64,000 nucleotides of DNA, taken from the NCBI GenBank assembly GCA_032207245.1, contig CM063500.1, forward strand, positions 63,582,578-63,646,577. The letters are read 5' to 3'. The DNA comes from Pardosa pseudoannulata (Eukaryota; Arthropoda; Arachnida; Araneae; Lycosidae). Below are positions 11,821 to 25,059 of this stretch, piece by piece. A model generated the notes under the pieces. That model saw only the letters and a program-made list of their open reading frames with translations. It was not told where the DNA came from and made no database searches. Every line of letters begins with the position of its first letter. The stretch's first letter is position 1. The position numbers and the translations under genes were made by a program.

Positions 11821-13899
11821 TTACATTTTGAAAATTTGACAGTTTGATGCTGTTTCATGAATGCACTTTGAGTATCTGCATCTGTTGGCTAGCCACAGAC
11901 ACCATTGTGGAAGAATTGATCGTTTCAAAGTTTGTTTATGAGTATTTAAAATACCACTAACTGTAAAATATGTTTAGTTATTACTTTTTAATTAAAAAAA
12001 ATGTGAAGGAAAATGTGATAGCTAATATTATTAATACATTATGATAACTAATCACTTGAGTGTGTCTGTGGGCCTTAGGACATGTTAAACAAAATTTGTT
12101 AACAAGTAGTTTTCAAAATGATAAATTTATTTCACATATTTGACAAAAATATAGTGTTTTAATATAACTCACTTATTTCTATAATCTAAATTAAACATCA
12201 AACTAATTTTGTTTTAAATTTAAAATTTTCAAAAATTAATACTTCATTAAATTATTAGAATCCAGTTTTTGATTAACAGCAGAATTTTCAACTTTTGGAT
12301 ATCTGATTTTATGTTTAAATATCTGGTACAGTAACAGATAGTTGAAATCAAGCCAAACAGGCTAGATACTAAATAGTTACCAAATACCTGTTTCACCCCT
12401 ATTTAAGAGAAAATAGACAAAACTAAAATTTTGAATGAATTAATTACTTTAAATGAAACTAATATAAATGAAATGACATTTCAATAACCATTTACAAGAC
12501 CAATTTACATACAGCATTACGATGTGTAAAGTGTGTACACAGTACACAGAATATTTAAACTTTGGTGAATTGATTAAAGAATTGAAAATGATTCTTATAA
12601 ACTAAAAATTTATTTATATGTAGGTCTTTGTTTCAATTGCATTATATACGAACCTAAGGATTTTTATATAATTTTTTTACAAGATTGGAAATAGAAAAGA
12701 AAAATAAAGCTGATATCTGAATTATAAAATATTTCCTTCTCTACATGAAAACAGTATTATTCAAAATACTATTGAAAAAATCAATCAGACTAAAAGATTA
12801 TAAACACAGAGTAAAAAAAATATCCCATGTTAGTAAAACTGCTAACTGCTTATATGCCAACACATTCTCTGCAATGTAAGGTACATTTTACTTCAGTAAT
12901 CTTAGGTAGAAGCTTGCGACATTACCTTGAACTGCATTCTATAAAGTACAATATGAAACTCATTCATTTTTAAACACTAAATTGATAGAAAAAGCATGAA
13001 AAAGTTTTGACTTGCCATTTATCAATAAGTTAACTGCTTCAAGAAATAAGTCAGGAAACATATACTGTAATATAATTCTAAAATGCCTTTTAATAATCTA
13101 TAAATAAAAAAGAAAAATTCAATAAATATATATTATTTTCCATTTCTATTAATATATAATTATTTTATTTATATTATTTTCAATGCATAAAAAACAGTTT
13201 ACAAATGTAGTTTAATAGGACATGTTTTGTAAATCATTAGGATAAAATTTAATTATTCAGTATGTGATTATATCAATCTTTTATGCAAGCCAAAAAATTG
13301 TTTTGTAAAGTATATAATTACACTGAATCTAATCAGAATTGCAATACATTTAGTATCTTCAAAGGAAACGTTCAGTTCTAAATACATATTATATATTGTA
13401 CTTTAAAACATTTTAATATTTTTGAATAAAATAGCAATGAAAATAATTACTAAGATGGAAATCTATACACAAGATGGTAAAAGTTTTCATTATTACTTAA
13501 AAATAATCAAGATAGAAACTTAATCATTAACTGTTATTCCTTAAACTTCGTTGAATAGTCACCACTTATTAATGCTATTAATAATAACTTTGGGCTGAAA
13601 CAAAAAAAGCTATCATACATATTGATTCACTAGAAAGGCATATCTGAGCAAGGAATCAGATTTGATATTTTATGACTGCAAGCTATGCTGCAGTCAGGAG
13701 TTGTAATTACGGAAATCGTATTAAGTTTCTTTTTTTTTTTTTTTTACATAACAGAGTTTAGTTGTTTAACAACTTTGCCTTAGCTGTTAGATTAGACTTT
13801 GCAATGATGGAGTGTATATGTCTTAGAGCTCTGCTCACTTTCCTATTCTTTATACTAATAAGAAAGCACTTTGGAAGAAAATTATTTAATGTTAAACAA

Positions 13900-13936
<37 letters not shown>

Positions 13937-14710
13937 CTAAAAAGAAAGGCCTTATATTGTTCAACAAACGAGAGTTCTAGCTAGGGAAAGATGGTGAAGC
14001 AAGAATTGCAGCCATTTTACTCAAGAGTAAACATCAAATGTTCTAAAACTTAGCAAGGCATTGAAAACTATTCCTCCATTAGCTAAGTTGAAAGGGCATT
14101 TCCTGCTACAGAGTTGTTCATAACAAAACTAACAACAGTTCATAACTAATAAAAGTACATACTGCTTAAAGTTTCTTAAATTATATTTTAAATTAAAATA
14201 AAAGCTACTAACTTTAAAGTATAATTGATATATCTTATTTGCATCTTATAGCTCAATATATAAAGGGGTATAAATTTTTTAATACTCTTATTACCATAAT
14301 TTCAAGTAGATAAGCATGGCATATTCAAAAGTTGATATATAAAGTCTGCAGCAGATCTGAAGGAACTTTATCTTTCCTTTTACCAGTTCCAAAAATATTT
14401 TTAAGTAAGCATTTCACGCTTCTATCACATAATTTATTCCAGTTTTTTTAGATACTGTGTCATACAGTATAAACCTGTCGTATTTTGTTGTATAGTATCA
14501 TCGAGTATTTTTCCCATGGGAATGTGCAAGTGCTGACTGACTTAAGTGATGGTGTACAGAGGCTGAAGACTATAAAATCACAATTTAAAATTTATTTCAA
14601 TTAGTTCAAAGTTATAATATCTTAGGCATGCAAACATACAATCTTACAATGCAATTGAAATTTATAGATTGTATGGCCAAAACATACAATTTGGCAGGAA
14701 TGTGACTTAC
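11248..14710. other. Introns on either side of EPG5-like exon 4
   Basis: Apart from exon 4 (13,016-13,097) I see only low-complexity sequence: a T-run at 11,791-11,818, a T-run at 13,729-13,745 and an A-run at 13,905-13,933. The open frames across these runs are artefacts of composition. Confidence 0.5.
13016..13097 (-). CDS. EPG5: EPG5-like exon 4, with GC donor
   Basis: 82 nt, 27 codons plus one base. The acceptor is TTTATAG; the donor reads G|GCAAGT, a GC-AG intron. It encodes IIKRHFRIILQYMFPDLF and then VNLLIN. I inferred it because exon 3 ends in phase 0 while exon 5 needs one preceding base, and this exon supplies exactly that. A GT donor two bases further on would break the phase. Confidence 0.65.
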
Positions 14711-14842
14711 TTCAAAGAGTGGAAGCAGCTCTAATGCAGGATGAGGACCACATAAAATAAGACCCTGAGAAATACTTTGGAATATTTTCACTCGAATATC
14801 AAAATTAGGAGCATTTTCATTGAGCCATTGAGATATATCAAT
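14711..14842 (-). CDS. EPG5: EPG5-like exon 3
   Basis: 132 nt, 44 codons, phase 0 at both ends. The acceptor is CATTTCAG and the donor GTAAGT. It begins IDISQWLNEN and ends PALELLPLFE. Its length is divisible by three, so skipping it would not shift the frame. Confidence 0.7.
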
Positions 14843-16499
14843 CTGAAATGAAGAGCTTTAAAATTCTAATTTTCAAGTTTATAAATAAAATAGAAAAAAT
14901 ATATCAAAATTCATTTGCAAATTATGCTACATAACTTTAAGAGATCTAATATTTCTGAAATTTCTATAAGTTAGCAAAATCAAACTTATTTTCTACCTTG
15001 CATAACTTAATAATTTATTTATAAAGATAAAAAATTTAATCACTGTTAAGCTTATACTCAATCTTTGATTGTGTAAGATTAATTATATCTAAAGTAAACA
15101 GATAATTTAATAAAACTAAAATTATGAGGGTGGTATTTTACAATTATCTAATTCTGAATAACATTGTTTATTTCTTTTTATGAGTACACTGATTTTTTTA
15201 GTTGGAATTAGAGCAATCAGATCTGTATTTGAAATTAACGGTATATAGTAAAGTACTCATTGTTCAAGGGACTGATATAATACAAGGTATAAATGAAAGT
15301 AAATATACATAAAACAAAACAAGATTAAATTTTGAATAAAATGCTTTCAAATGTTTCACAAAAGTTTACAGATACATGAATGCACACACATTCTCTTTAT
15401 TTATATAGATGGAAAAAAAAAAAACTTTTTTTTTTATAAATGAAAGGGCCTCACATACCACAGCAATTAAAGTATTTCAAAGTTCTAAGCAAAATTCAGC
15501 TTTTGATTTCTCTGACTTTCCAAACTAATAAAGAATTTTTCCCAGACATAATAAGATGTAATTATTTGTATACTTAATTGTAGAAGAATAAAACTGCATC
15601 AATGTCATCTACTCATCTTACTGTGGATTCAAAATTTGTTTTCAACAGATTGGAAGCAAAATCGCATAAAATTTATGCCCTATTTTTAGCCACATTTTAA
15701 TCTTTACTCTTTTATAAGCAATGTGATCACTTGATCTTTCCCTACATGATCAAGTAATTGGCAACCATAAATGAAGTCCATTTGAAAATTGAATGGGACA
15801 CAATTGCCCATTTAAAGAAATTTAATATAAAAAAACTACTGGGATTTTTAAAATAATTTTATCAGTTTAAACTGCAGAAATCTATGGTTCATATAATCTA
15901 AAAATAATAAAATAATATTTCAATTACTTTTCCAAACGTCAATTAATATGTTTGAAAGTCTGTAAAATTTAACAGAGAGAGACCTTAACAGGTATTTTTT
16001 TTTAATTTAATTTTTAACAGTGGGAAAAAATTACAAAAATTAGAGTAATTCAAACCTAAATTTTTTTAAATATCTTTCTTTTTTTTTAAATAACTTTACA
16101 GATGATAAATTCAAACTGTGGCAGAACTTTTTCTGGCTGAAATTTGGATATTTGTTTACCCAAACATGCAAAAAATTTGAAATATTTGACATAAAACAGA
16201 AGCAAATTTTAACAGCTTTGATAACTTCATGCAAATGCATATGGTGTGAGCATATGTGTACGATAGATTTTTCTGGCTATTCTGATATGGAACACATGCT
16301 TACACACACACACACACACACAAAAGAAAAATCTATCAATATCGATTACAGTATAGTGATAATATAGTTAGTATAAGTATTATTTTCTTTTAAGCAAATT
16401 TTTTAACTATCTATTCTACAAAAGATTTGGAATCATCTGTAATTTAAAATATTACTTTAGGAAATGTCAAAAGTATGCAAATAAGATACATTAACTTAC

Positions 16500-16697
16500 C
16501 TTACTAAATAAAGCAAAAATTGTGTTTGCAGACTCCTGTGTTATAGATGATGTGAGAGTTTCATAGACACTGGTAAAATTTGATACTGATGATTTGTTTG
16601 GTTTGAACAAAGGTAAAGCAAGTTTTCCCGAACTTGGAGAGTTTAATATGCACTTTGCAAATTCTGTCAGTTCTGATTCTTCTCCATTTATAAATTC
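16500..16697 (-). CDS. EPG5: EPG5-like exon 2
   Basis: 198 nt, 66 codons, phase 0 at both ends. The acceptor is AACTAG and the donor GTAAGT. It starts EFINGEESELTEF and ends ESANTIFALFSK. The phase matches its neighbours at 18,371 and 14,842. Confidence 0.7.
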
Positions 16698-17389
16698 CTA
16701 GTTAAAAAAATAATTTTTTGGTTACTGCAAGTTACTGAAATGCTATTTTATTATCATAATGAAATATGAGAAAATATGACTAATTTTCAATTAATGATTC
16801 ATTTTAAAACAATGCAATGAAAATATTTTAAAAATGTGCTCATATTAATGGAAAAAGATGTATAAAAATATCATTAGAAAACACTAAATACCTTTTATAA
16901 ATATTATATTTGTCAGAAGCAACAGCGTGGTTTGAAACTAACATGCTAATTACAGATCATAAATAAGTACATATTTTATTGGTTTCTGAATTAAAATTAA
17001 ATTTTAAATATTTACACAGTAGTAAATTGTAAAAGATAAATTAAAATTTATGCATTTAAAAATTTATGAAAAGTTTTTCTTTAGCTTTAACGACTTATTT
17101 TTCAGAACAGTGTTTCTTATAGCAACATTGACCCTGATTAAAATATTTTCGTTTTTCTATCATCAGGGATTCTAGAGTTTGTCTACTCAAATTTGACCTA
17201 AATTCAGTTTGGTTTTTCCGCACAGTACTGAAAACATGCAGCATTACTGTGTGAATAGAGTAATATTCAGAATTATTCTTTCTAAAACTTTGTATTTAAT
17301 TGCGGAATTGTAATCTTTTAGCTGTTCAAAAGTTTTGTTATTTTCCAGAGCAATCTGAGGAGTTTCCGGGGATATCAAATTTTCTCATT

Positions 17390-17880
17390 TCTCTGGAGCT
17401 GCTCCAGAGAATCTGGAGCAGTTGGCATGTCTGTTAAATTAATTTTCTTTTGTTGAAACATCTTTTGAGTTCCTTCCATTTCCACATCTCTTTTTCAAAT
17501 CTTCTGAATAGCTTGCTCTAACAATTTGCAAGACAACATAAAATCTTTTGGAACTTAATAACTTTCAACATTATATTTCATTAAATAGATAAAAAATATT
17601 CATTTAGAAATTAAAGTCTTTTTTCTCATGTTTTGCAATAAGCATTTCATTTTGAATTTACAGAAAAACCAATATTCCATACTGGCATTTCCATGATCTA
17701 GTATCACAACCATTTCTACAACTTTATCAAAGGAAATAGACTTTTTAAAATACTTCTCCAAAAATGGTCAATTTGTTGTTTATGACTGGAATAATCCTTA
17801 AAACTGTCCATTGCAACTGATTGGCTACAGTCTTTAACAAACTCTGCCTTATCAGTAGTTGCAAAATCAATCTAGCAATT
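17390..17880 (-). pseudogene. Decayed hAT-type transposase, C-terminal part
   Basis: In one minus-strand frame the peptide FATTDKAEFVKDCSQSVAMD runs into a frameshift and then ILDHGNASMEYWFF. The GNASxE-type motif is the conserved core of the hAT C-terminal dimerisation region (usually SNAxxERxFS). Several stops and at least one frameshift follow, so it is not functional. No ends or target duplications were identified. Confidence 0.45.
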
Positions 17881-18370
17881 TTCTTTTAAAATAGTAAGTA
17901 ACCTCTTAATTCAAAGTTTTCTTAAGTTCTCATTTCTAGAGACTTATAAATTAAAGCATGATAATGCCTTTATTTACAAAAACAAACAAAGTGATCATTC
18001 TAAACATTTCAAAATAATTTAGTAGTTTTTAATCAGTACTTGAAATATTGCAATCTCATTAGAATTCCCTGATTATTTCTATATTTCTCAATTCTCTGAT
18101 ACTTCCTGGTTTTTCAGGTTTGTGGCTATCCTGCAGACCCCCATGGTGACCCCAGAAGAATCTGAACCTATAATCTCCAACATCTGATAACAAGCGGGAA
18201 GGATTTTATTAAGAATGGTGCAATCTGAAGAATGACATTTAAAGAACATTAGAGAGTAATTCATTTGGTTCCTGTAGCAATTGGTTTACAATCTGGAAAG
18301 TCACTTATTATCCACAAATAAATACACTAACTGGTAAATATATAAAAATAAATAAATAAAATATACTTAC

Positions 18371-18545
18371 TTCTCCCAAAGATTCTATAATTGAACTGAA
18401 AAACTGGTGTGAAGGAGGATAATCAGCAACAGATGGTAATATTGCATCAATTATGCTAACTTGATGATAAAACAAGGCAATACCAGTTTTTCTAAAATAC
18501 TCTGCATTCTCATTTTCTGCTTGTCTCATTTTTCTGGCTAAAGAT
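18371..18545 (-). CDS. EPG5: EPG5-like exon 1 of those visible
   Basis: 175 nt: one base completing an upstream codon plus 58 codons. The acceptor follows CTCCTTAG and the donor is GTAAGT. It begins SLARKMRQAENENAEYF and ends SIIESLGE, leaving phase 0 for the next exon. It opens with a spliced codon, so earlier exons must exist upstream, but I could not identify any between 18.5 and 25 kb. Confidence 0.7.
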
Positions 18546-20783
<2,238 letters not shown>

Positions 20784-20883
20784 NNNNNNNNNNNNNNNNN
20801 NNNNNNNNNNNNNNNNNNNNNNNNNNNNNNNNNNNNNNNNNNNNNNNNNNNNNNNNNNNNNNNNNNNNNNNNNNNNNNNNNNN
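20784..20883. other. Assembly gap of exactly 100 N
   Basis: One hundred undetermined bases, a conventional placeholder for a scaffold join of unknown size. Order, orientation and distance across this point rest on scaffolding rather than on sequence. Confidence 1.
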
Positions 20884-20942
20884 TTGAACTTCCTACGGAT
20901 TGTGCTTGTTATTGGGGTTTTAATTTTGTCAGTTATCTGAAA

Positions 20943-21120
20943 ATGGTAACAAGCTGTTGTACGTATGGCTGTACTAAGCGTTTCAAAAAAGGTGAAAATA
21001 TTGGATTTTATTGCTTTCCTAAAGATCCTACATTGCGAATGCTTTGGATAAAAGCTTTGAAAAGGCAAGACTGGACTCCAAGTTCTTCTTCGAGAATTTG
21101 CGCAAACATTTTCAGAATGG
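20943..21120 (+). pseudogene. THAP-like zinc finger exon lacking the zinc histidine
   Basis: The ATG is followed by VTSCCTYGCTKRF, giving the C-x4-C opening, then GFYCFPKDPTLRMLWIKALK with the conserved FPKD and Trp. The end reads RICANIF, where THAP domains have C-x2-H-F (for example ICSDHF). The fourth zinc ligand is therefore Ile rather than His. A possible donor GTAATA follows. No transposase or other exon was found downstream, so it is probably a relic or mutated exon. Confidence 0.5.
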
Positions 21121-21379
21121 TAATAAAACGTTAACCTTACTGTAATGTAATAGATTATATAAAATTATTATGCTCTAAGAATTTTTTTTATTATTACTAA
21201 GTTTTTTTTCATATTTCTAATGTATTTTCTATGCTTTTGTGAGAAGTACTGTACCTATAAATGTAATTATTTTTTGTCCTTAAAATGATCAGGTTTTGCA
21301 CATTTTTATTAGATTCTTATTTATGTAATAGTTTATTGTGCCTCTTAACATAATCAAAGCAGTTATACTATGATTGTGG

Positions 21380-21610
21380 AAAATCCCCCGGCATACTAAC
21401 TGCGAACTGACTGTAACCGTAACGAACGAACTTAGAGTCGGTATCGGTGCCGCGAGAGTGAAAACAGAGCAGATGATCGCTCGCTAGTTCTTTTTACATG
21501 TACATAGTGTTTTTGTAATTCCTTTTAAATGTACATAAATTTTATCCCTTTTTCTCAAATATATTTGAGCATTTAATGCCAAATACGGAATTCACAAGGT
21601 GGTTATCAAA
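21380..21610 (+). repeat. Possible solo or fossil LTR
   Basis: GC-richer than its surroundings, with the end TTCACA followed by GGTGGTTATCAAAG, reminiscent of the tRNA-Met primer site (TGGTTATCAGAGC type) that follows the 5' LTR of Copia elements. No second LTR and no coding region are present nearby. Confidence 0.25.
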
Positions 21611-22151
21611 GAACAAAACAGCCCGGCCCGGGACAAACTGGTGAGAAGCAATACCATCGGAAATTTGGAGGTAAGGTCTCTTTGCTTTACCTATTGATTT
21701 ATTTGTACTGTATTCTCTTGTGGTCTTTTACGACAATGATTATGGTACTTAATAGTACTGTGTAAAGTGTTATTTTTTAAATATATAATTTTGTAAGTGC
21801 TAAAAAAATCTATTTTGGATTACTTGGCCAGTTTCTGATCTTTCCTTCCCCTTCCCTTAAATAAAATTTAGTTTTATTGTATACATCATCCATATCGAAG
21901 CTCATTAGATAAAATGAAAACAAGCAACATTTTGCCAATGAAAAGTTAAGTTGTAGTCAGCACTCGTATTTGTTTACAAACATGCACTTTCTCTATAAAA
22001 AATCGTTAACATAAAAATAATGCAATGCGTAATAATAACATAAAACGATAGTAACACAAGTAACAACAGTAACATAATAACATAAAAACAATGTCATTTA
22101 CTCATTAATATCATTAACTCGGGTTTCAGATGCCACTTACCATCCCATACA

Positions 22152-22938
22152 GCAATTTCATGCAACGTCACGAGCTAATTTAATGCCCTTTCCATACATT
22201 TTTATGTTTACGACAGCCAGTAAGCACACAACAAGCTGCTCTTCCGTTTGAAACAAAAGCCAGAATCGTCATAAGTTAAGATGTGCCTTGCTGCGTGAAA
22301 TCGCCTAATTATATTTCGTAATTGGAGGTGTTCATGCATTTTTTATACAAAATATCGAAGTTTAGCTCTATTGATGCTATCACCAGTCACGTTTCATTTT
22401 TTGTTTTTATATTTTGTTATTTCTATTTTGTTTTTGCTGCCACATACGTTGAGAAGATCTTTCGCTTCAATACTTTTTTGGAATGCCCTTAAAATGTTTA
22501 TAGCTGAGTGTGAATGCAAAATTATTTCGAGGTGCTTTATAATTCTTTTTTCGAATTTTTATTTTGATTCACCGATCCCTCAGAGATGTGCCGCTAAATC
22601 ATGTTGTTCCATAGAACACAATTTAAATACTATTGCAGTACAGGATTCTTGTCTGCTCCGAGTGGTCTGAGGGAATAGAATTATGCTAATACTCATTAAA
22701 AAATATATTACAGTATTCAACAAATTGGAGTTCATTAAATTCAAATAAAACTAATATACTGAAACACTTTAATTAATAATAAGGCGATTTCACGCAGTAG
22801 GGCAAATTCTCAAATTATGACAATTCTGGCTTTAGTTTCAAACGGAAGGGCAGTTTATTGTTTGTCTATTGGCTGTTGTAAACATGAAAATGAATGGGAA
22901 GGGCATTATAGTAGTTCGTGACGTTGCGACAAATTGCC
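22152..22938. mobile_element. Long inverted-repeat element
   Basis: Arms at 22,152-22,310 and 22,779-22,938 are imperfect inverted copies; shared stretches include CTTCCGTTTGAAAC, GCGTGAAATCGCCT and CAACGTCACGA. The spacer of about 470 bp has no recognisable coding sequence. This is the structure of a foldback or long-TIR DNA element; target duplications were not clear. Confidence 0.55.
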
Positions 22939-23096
22939 TTATATTCAAACAAAACAATGCCAAAATGGTTAAGAATAATAAAAATATTCGTTCAATTCTA
23001 AAATATATTATACAATTTTTTAAAAATCTGTTTCCAGCAATGGATAATTTAATCCCATATTTTTAACTCTTTATCGTCTACATTTAGGGTGCTACC

Positions 23097-23262
23097 ATAT
23101 TGAGGTCGAGATATGTCATAGGCAACTTTCGCGTCATAATGATGTCAAAAGGCACCAGTAATGGGAATTTGGTACCATAAATGTCCCTCTTTGATGACTT
23201 TTGGCATGATTATGACGCAGAAGTCGCCTGTAACATATCTCGACCGTAATATGGTAACACCA
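23097..23262. mobile_element. Palindromic MITE with GGTG...CACC ends
   Basis: Two arms of about 70 bp face each other (GGTGCTACCATATT at left, AATATGGTAACACC at right, each continuing through GTCGAGATATGT). Almost the whole element folds into one hairpin. There is no coding capacity. It is a miniature inverted-repeat element by structure; family not identified. Confidence 0.6.
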
Positions 23263-23354
23263 TTGATTTTTATTTCTATTACGTCGTTCCTATTCTTTTT
23301 TATATCGTCCAGATTAAACAGTTAAATCCTATTTTATTTATGAAGTCATAATTA

Positions 23355-23720
23355 TTTAGGGCTTGTCTCATCAAAGTCGTTTAACTGCTAATCACGATTA
23401 ACCTATGGCGCCAACCAATGGTGGGAAGTAATTCTCCATTTAAACAGAGATTAATCGCGGTTAGCTGTTAAACGACTTTCGTTAGACCACTATGTATGTG
23501 GTTCTTACATTATTTTTACACTTACTTGAGATGGAACATTTCGAATGTGATATCGTCTGTTTATAGAGAAAAATCACGATTAAATGGCGTCAACCAATGG
23601 TGTTAGATCTATTTAAACAGAGATTAATCGCGGTTAGCCGTTACGTTCGTCAGAGAATATTGTTCTACATTATTTTTTACACTTACTTGAGATGACATTT
23701 CGAATGTAAATCGAATTGGA
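23355..23720. repeat. Partially duplicated hairpin element
   Basis: The first unit has inverted arms around CGTTTAACTGCTAATCACG and CGCGGTTAGCTGTTAAACG (23,379-23,475). A second, partly deleted unit follows (23,560-23,655). Each unit is followed by the same tail, TTTACACTTACTTGAGATG ... ACATTTCGAATGT, at 23,515-23,550 and 23,676-23,712. It looks like a MITE-type hairpin duplicated in tandem. Confidence 0.5.
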
Positions 23721-25029
23721 GCTGTAAATGTTACGATCTAATTGCGGAAAAAGCAAAACGACAGAAACATCAGTTACGGAAATAACGACTGAAACATCTA
23801 ACTTCGCTGCTGTAAAAGTAAAAATATTTCATCAAATTCACAATGATGCAATACGTCCCCAATTCAAAAAAAAGAACTTCGCGTCAAAGAAAAAATGAAG
23901 CTAATAATACGCAGTCTGCCACATGTGAGGTATAATTCACCTGTATTGGATTCCATATGTCATGCTCCCGAGACGGATAACGCCAAAATTCTATCAAATA
24001 ATGAACTTCTGACGTCTTTACCAAATGCCATTGTTGTATTTTTCTAATCAAAAAAACAAAAAAAAAAACATACAGTCCTTGTAAAAAAGATAATCTTCAA
24101 GTAAAATAAAATTTAATATTAATTGATGAAAATAATATTTATTAAACTTAAAAGAAAATTCCTCGGACTGAAGCAATAAAAAATTCTATGTGAGGATATC
24201 ATTCCTCTGCTCCCCTGCCGGATTGCCCCGATTCAATCTAATTTGCCCATCCTTTTATTTTAACTCTTTACCAAATAACTGTCTGTGCTTGCTATTTCCA
24301 TTGATTTATGCTTTCTAGAACAAAAATTACATAGTAATCCCATCAGTCCTTTGTACAGAATTTATTTAAACAAAGTAGAAAAGGAGAAGGATATAATGTA
24401 TAAATATATATTTCTTTTATTTTCCTCGACTGACAACAAAATTCTATGGAGCTGGATAAAAATCCTGCCGGCCGGATTGGCCCACGATCCATAATTTGCC
24501 CATCCTTGCCTTACGTATTTACTCACTAGTATTCATAGCTTTATCTACTCAATATTCCAATTAATATTTTTCTAGACAGATATTTTTCAAATATTTATGC
24601 TAGCATATTTCTTCATAAATCCTAGTTTTAGATTTTTATTAGCAATCGCAGGAAGCAGGAGAGGCTGGATTAGATTGCACAAAAGCGAATTGTGGTCGTA
24701 AAGTAGCAAAAGACATGTCTACAAGCAAACTCAGCCTAGACGCATAACATATACAAAAAAAAAGTTTTTAAAGATCGTTCGTACCTTATTTTTATCTTGT
24801 TAAAAACATAAAATTAAAGGGAAGACTGTTGCCCAGTCTACCCATTGTAGGAGTAAAAAGTAAAATACAAGGTCAAAAGAGGAAATGAAACATAGTTTCA
24901 GTAATGGCAAATAAATGGTGGCATCAAGGAACAGTAAATAGCTTAAAGCTCCACATTGTGGTGCATTGCAACCATTACCACAGTCTGGAGTTAGAATGGC
25001 TTATCGTGGTCGATGGTGGCAGACGATAA
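23721..25029. other. Unassigned sequence with a direct repeat
   Basis: Two related segments, 24,208-24,257 and 24,459-24,510, share CTGCCGG ... CCGGATTG ... AATTTGCCCATCCTT in direct orientation about 250 bp apart. The rest has no recognised gene. The right edge meets a truncated BEL/Pao element at about 25,030. Confidence 0.4.
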
Positions 25030-25059
25030 AATAGCCTTAGCGGACGATAGACTTTATGA

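Larger units (their letters stand above)
14843..18370. other. Introns on either side of EPG5-like exon 2
   Basis: 14,843-16,499 is AT-rich with a short CA run at 16,304-16,321 and nothing recognisable. 16,698-18,370 contains a decayed hAT transposase (17,390-17,880) and, within it, a perfect palindrome with 10-bp arms (CTCTGGAGC type, 17,392-17,412). Confidence 0.5.
1857..18545 (-). other. EPG5: Gene model: EPG5-like large gene, nine internal exons
   Basis: Nine exons on the minus strand (18,545 down to 1,857) have acceptor AG and donor GT (one GC) and fully compatible phases, giving about 480 residues without a stop. The peptide is mostly helical and hydrophobic, with no catalytic motif or zinc site that I can see. 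The order of conserved pieces (a segment with ENENAEYF, one with SQWLNEN, one with FHCFGCPLF, one with LPWHQFHP) reads like the C-terminal part of EPG5, a very large Rab7 effector that tethers autophagosomes to late endosomes and lysosomes. I cannot run the search. MMS22L was the alternative considered and fits less well. The 5' exons, perhaps in or beyond the assembly gap, and the last exons, left of the window, are missing. Confidence 0.55.

Noticed and set aside
13762..13980. Open frames on both strands over poly-A/poly-T at 13.9 kb
   Set aside because: Homopolymer artefact; no splice or family support.
1857..18545. Identification of the large minus-strand gene as MMS22L
   Set aside because: It was a first guess from the helical style, but the order and content of conserved pieces fit EPG5 better as I know the families. 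Neither is proven.
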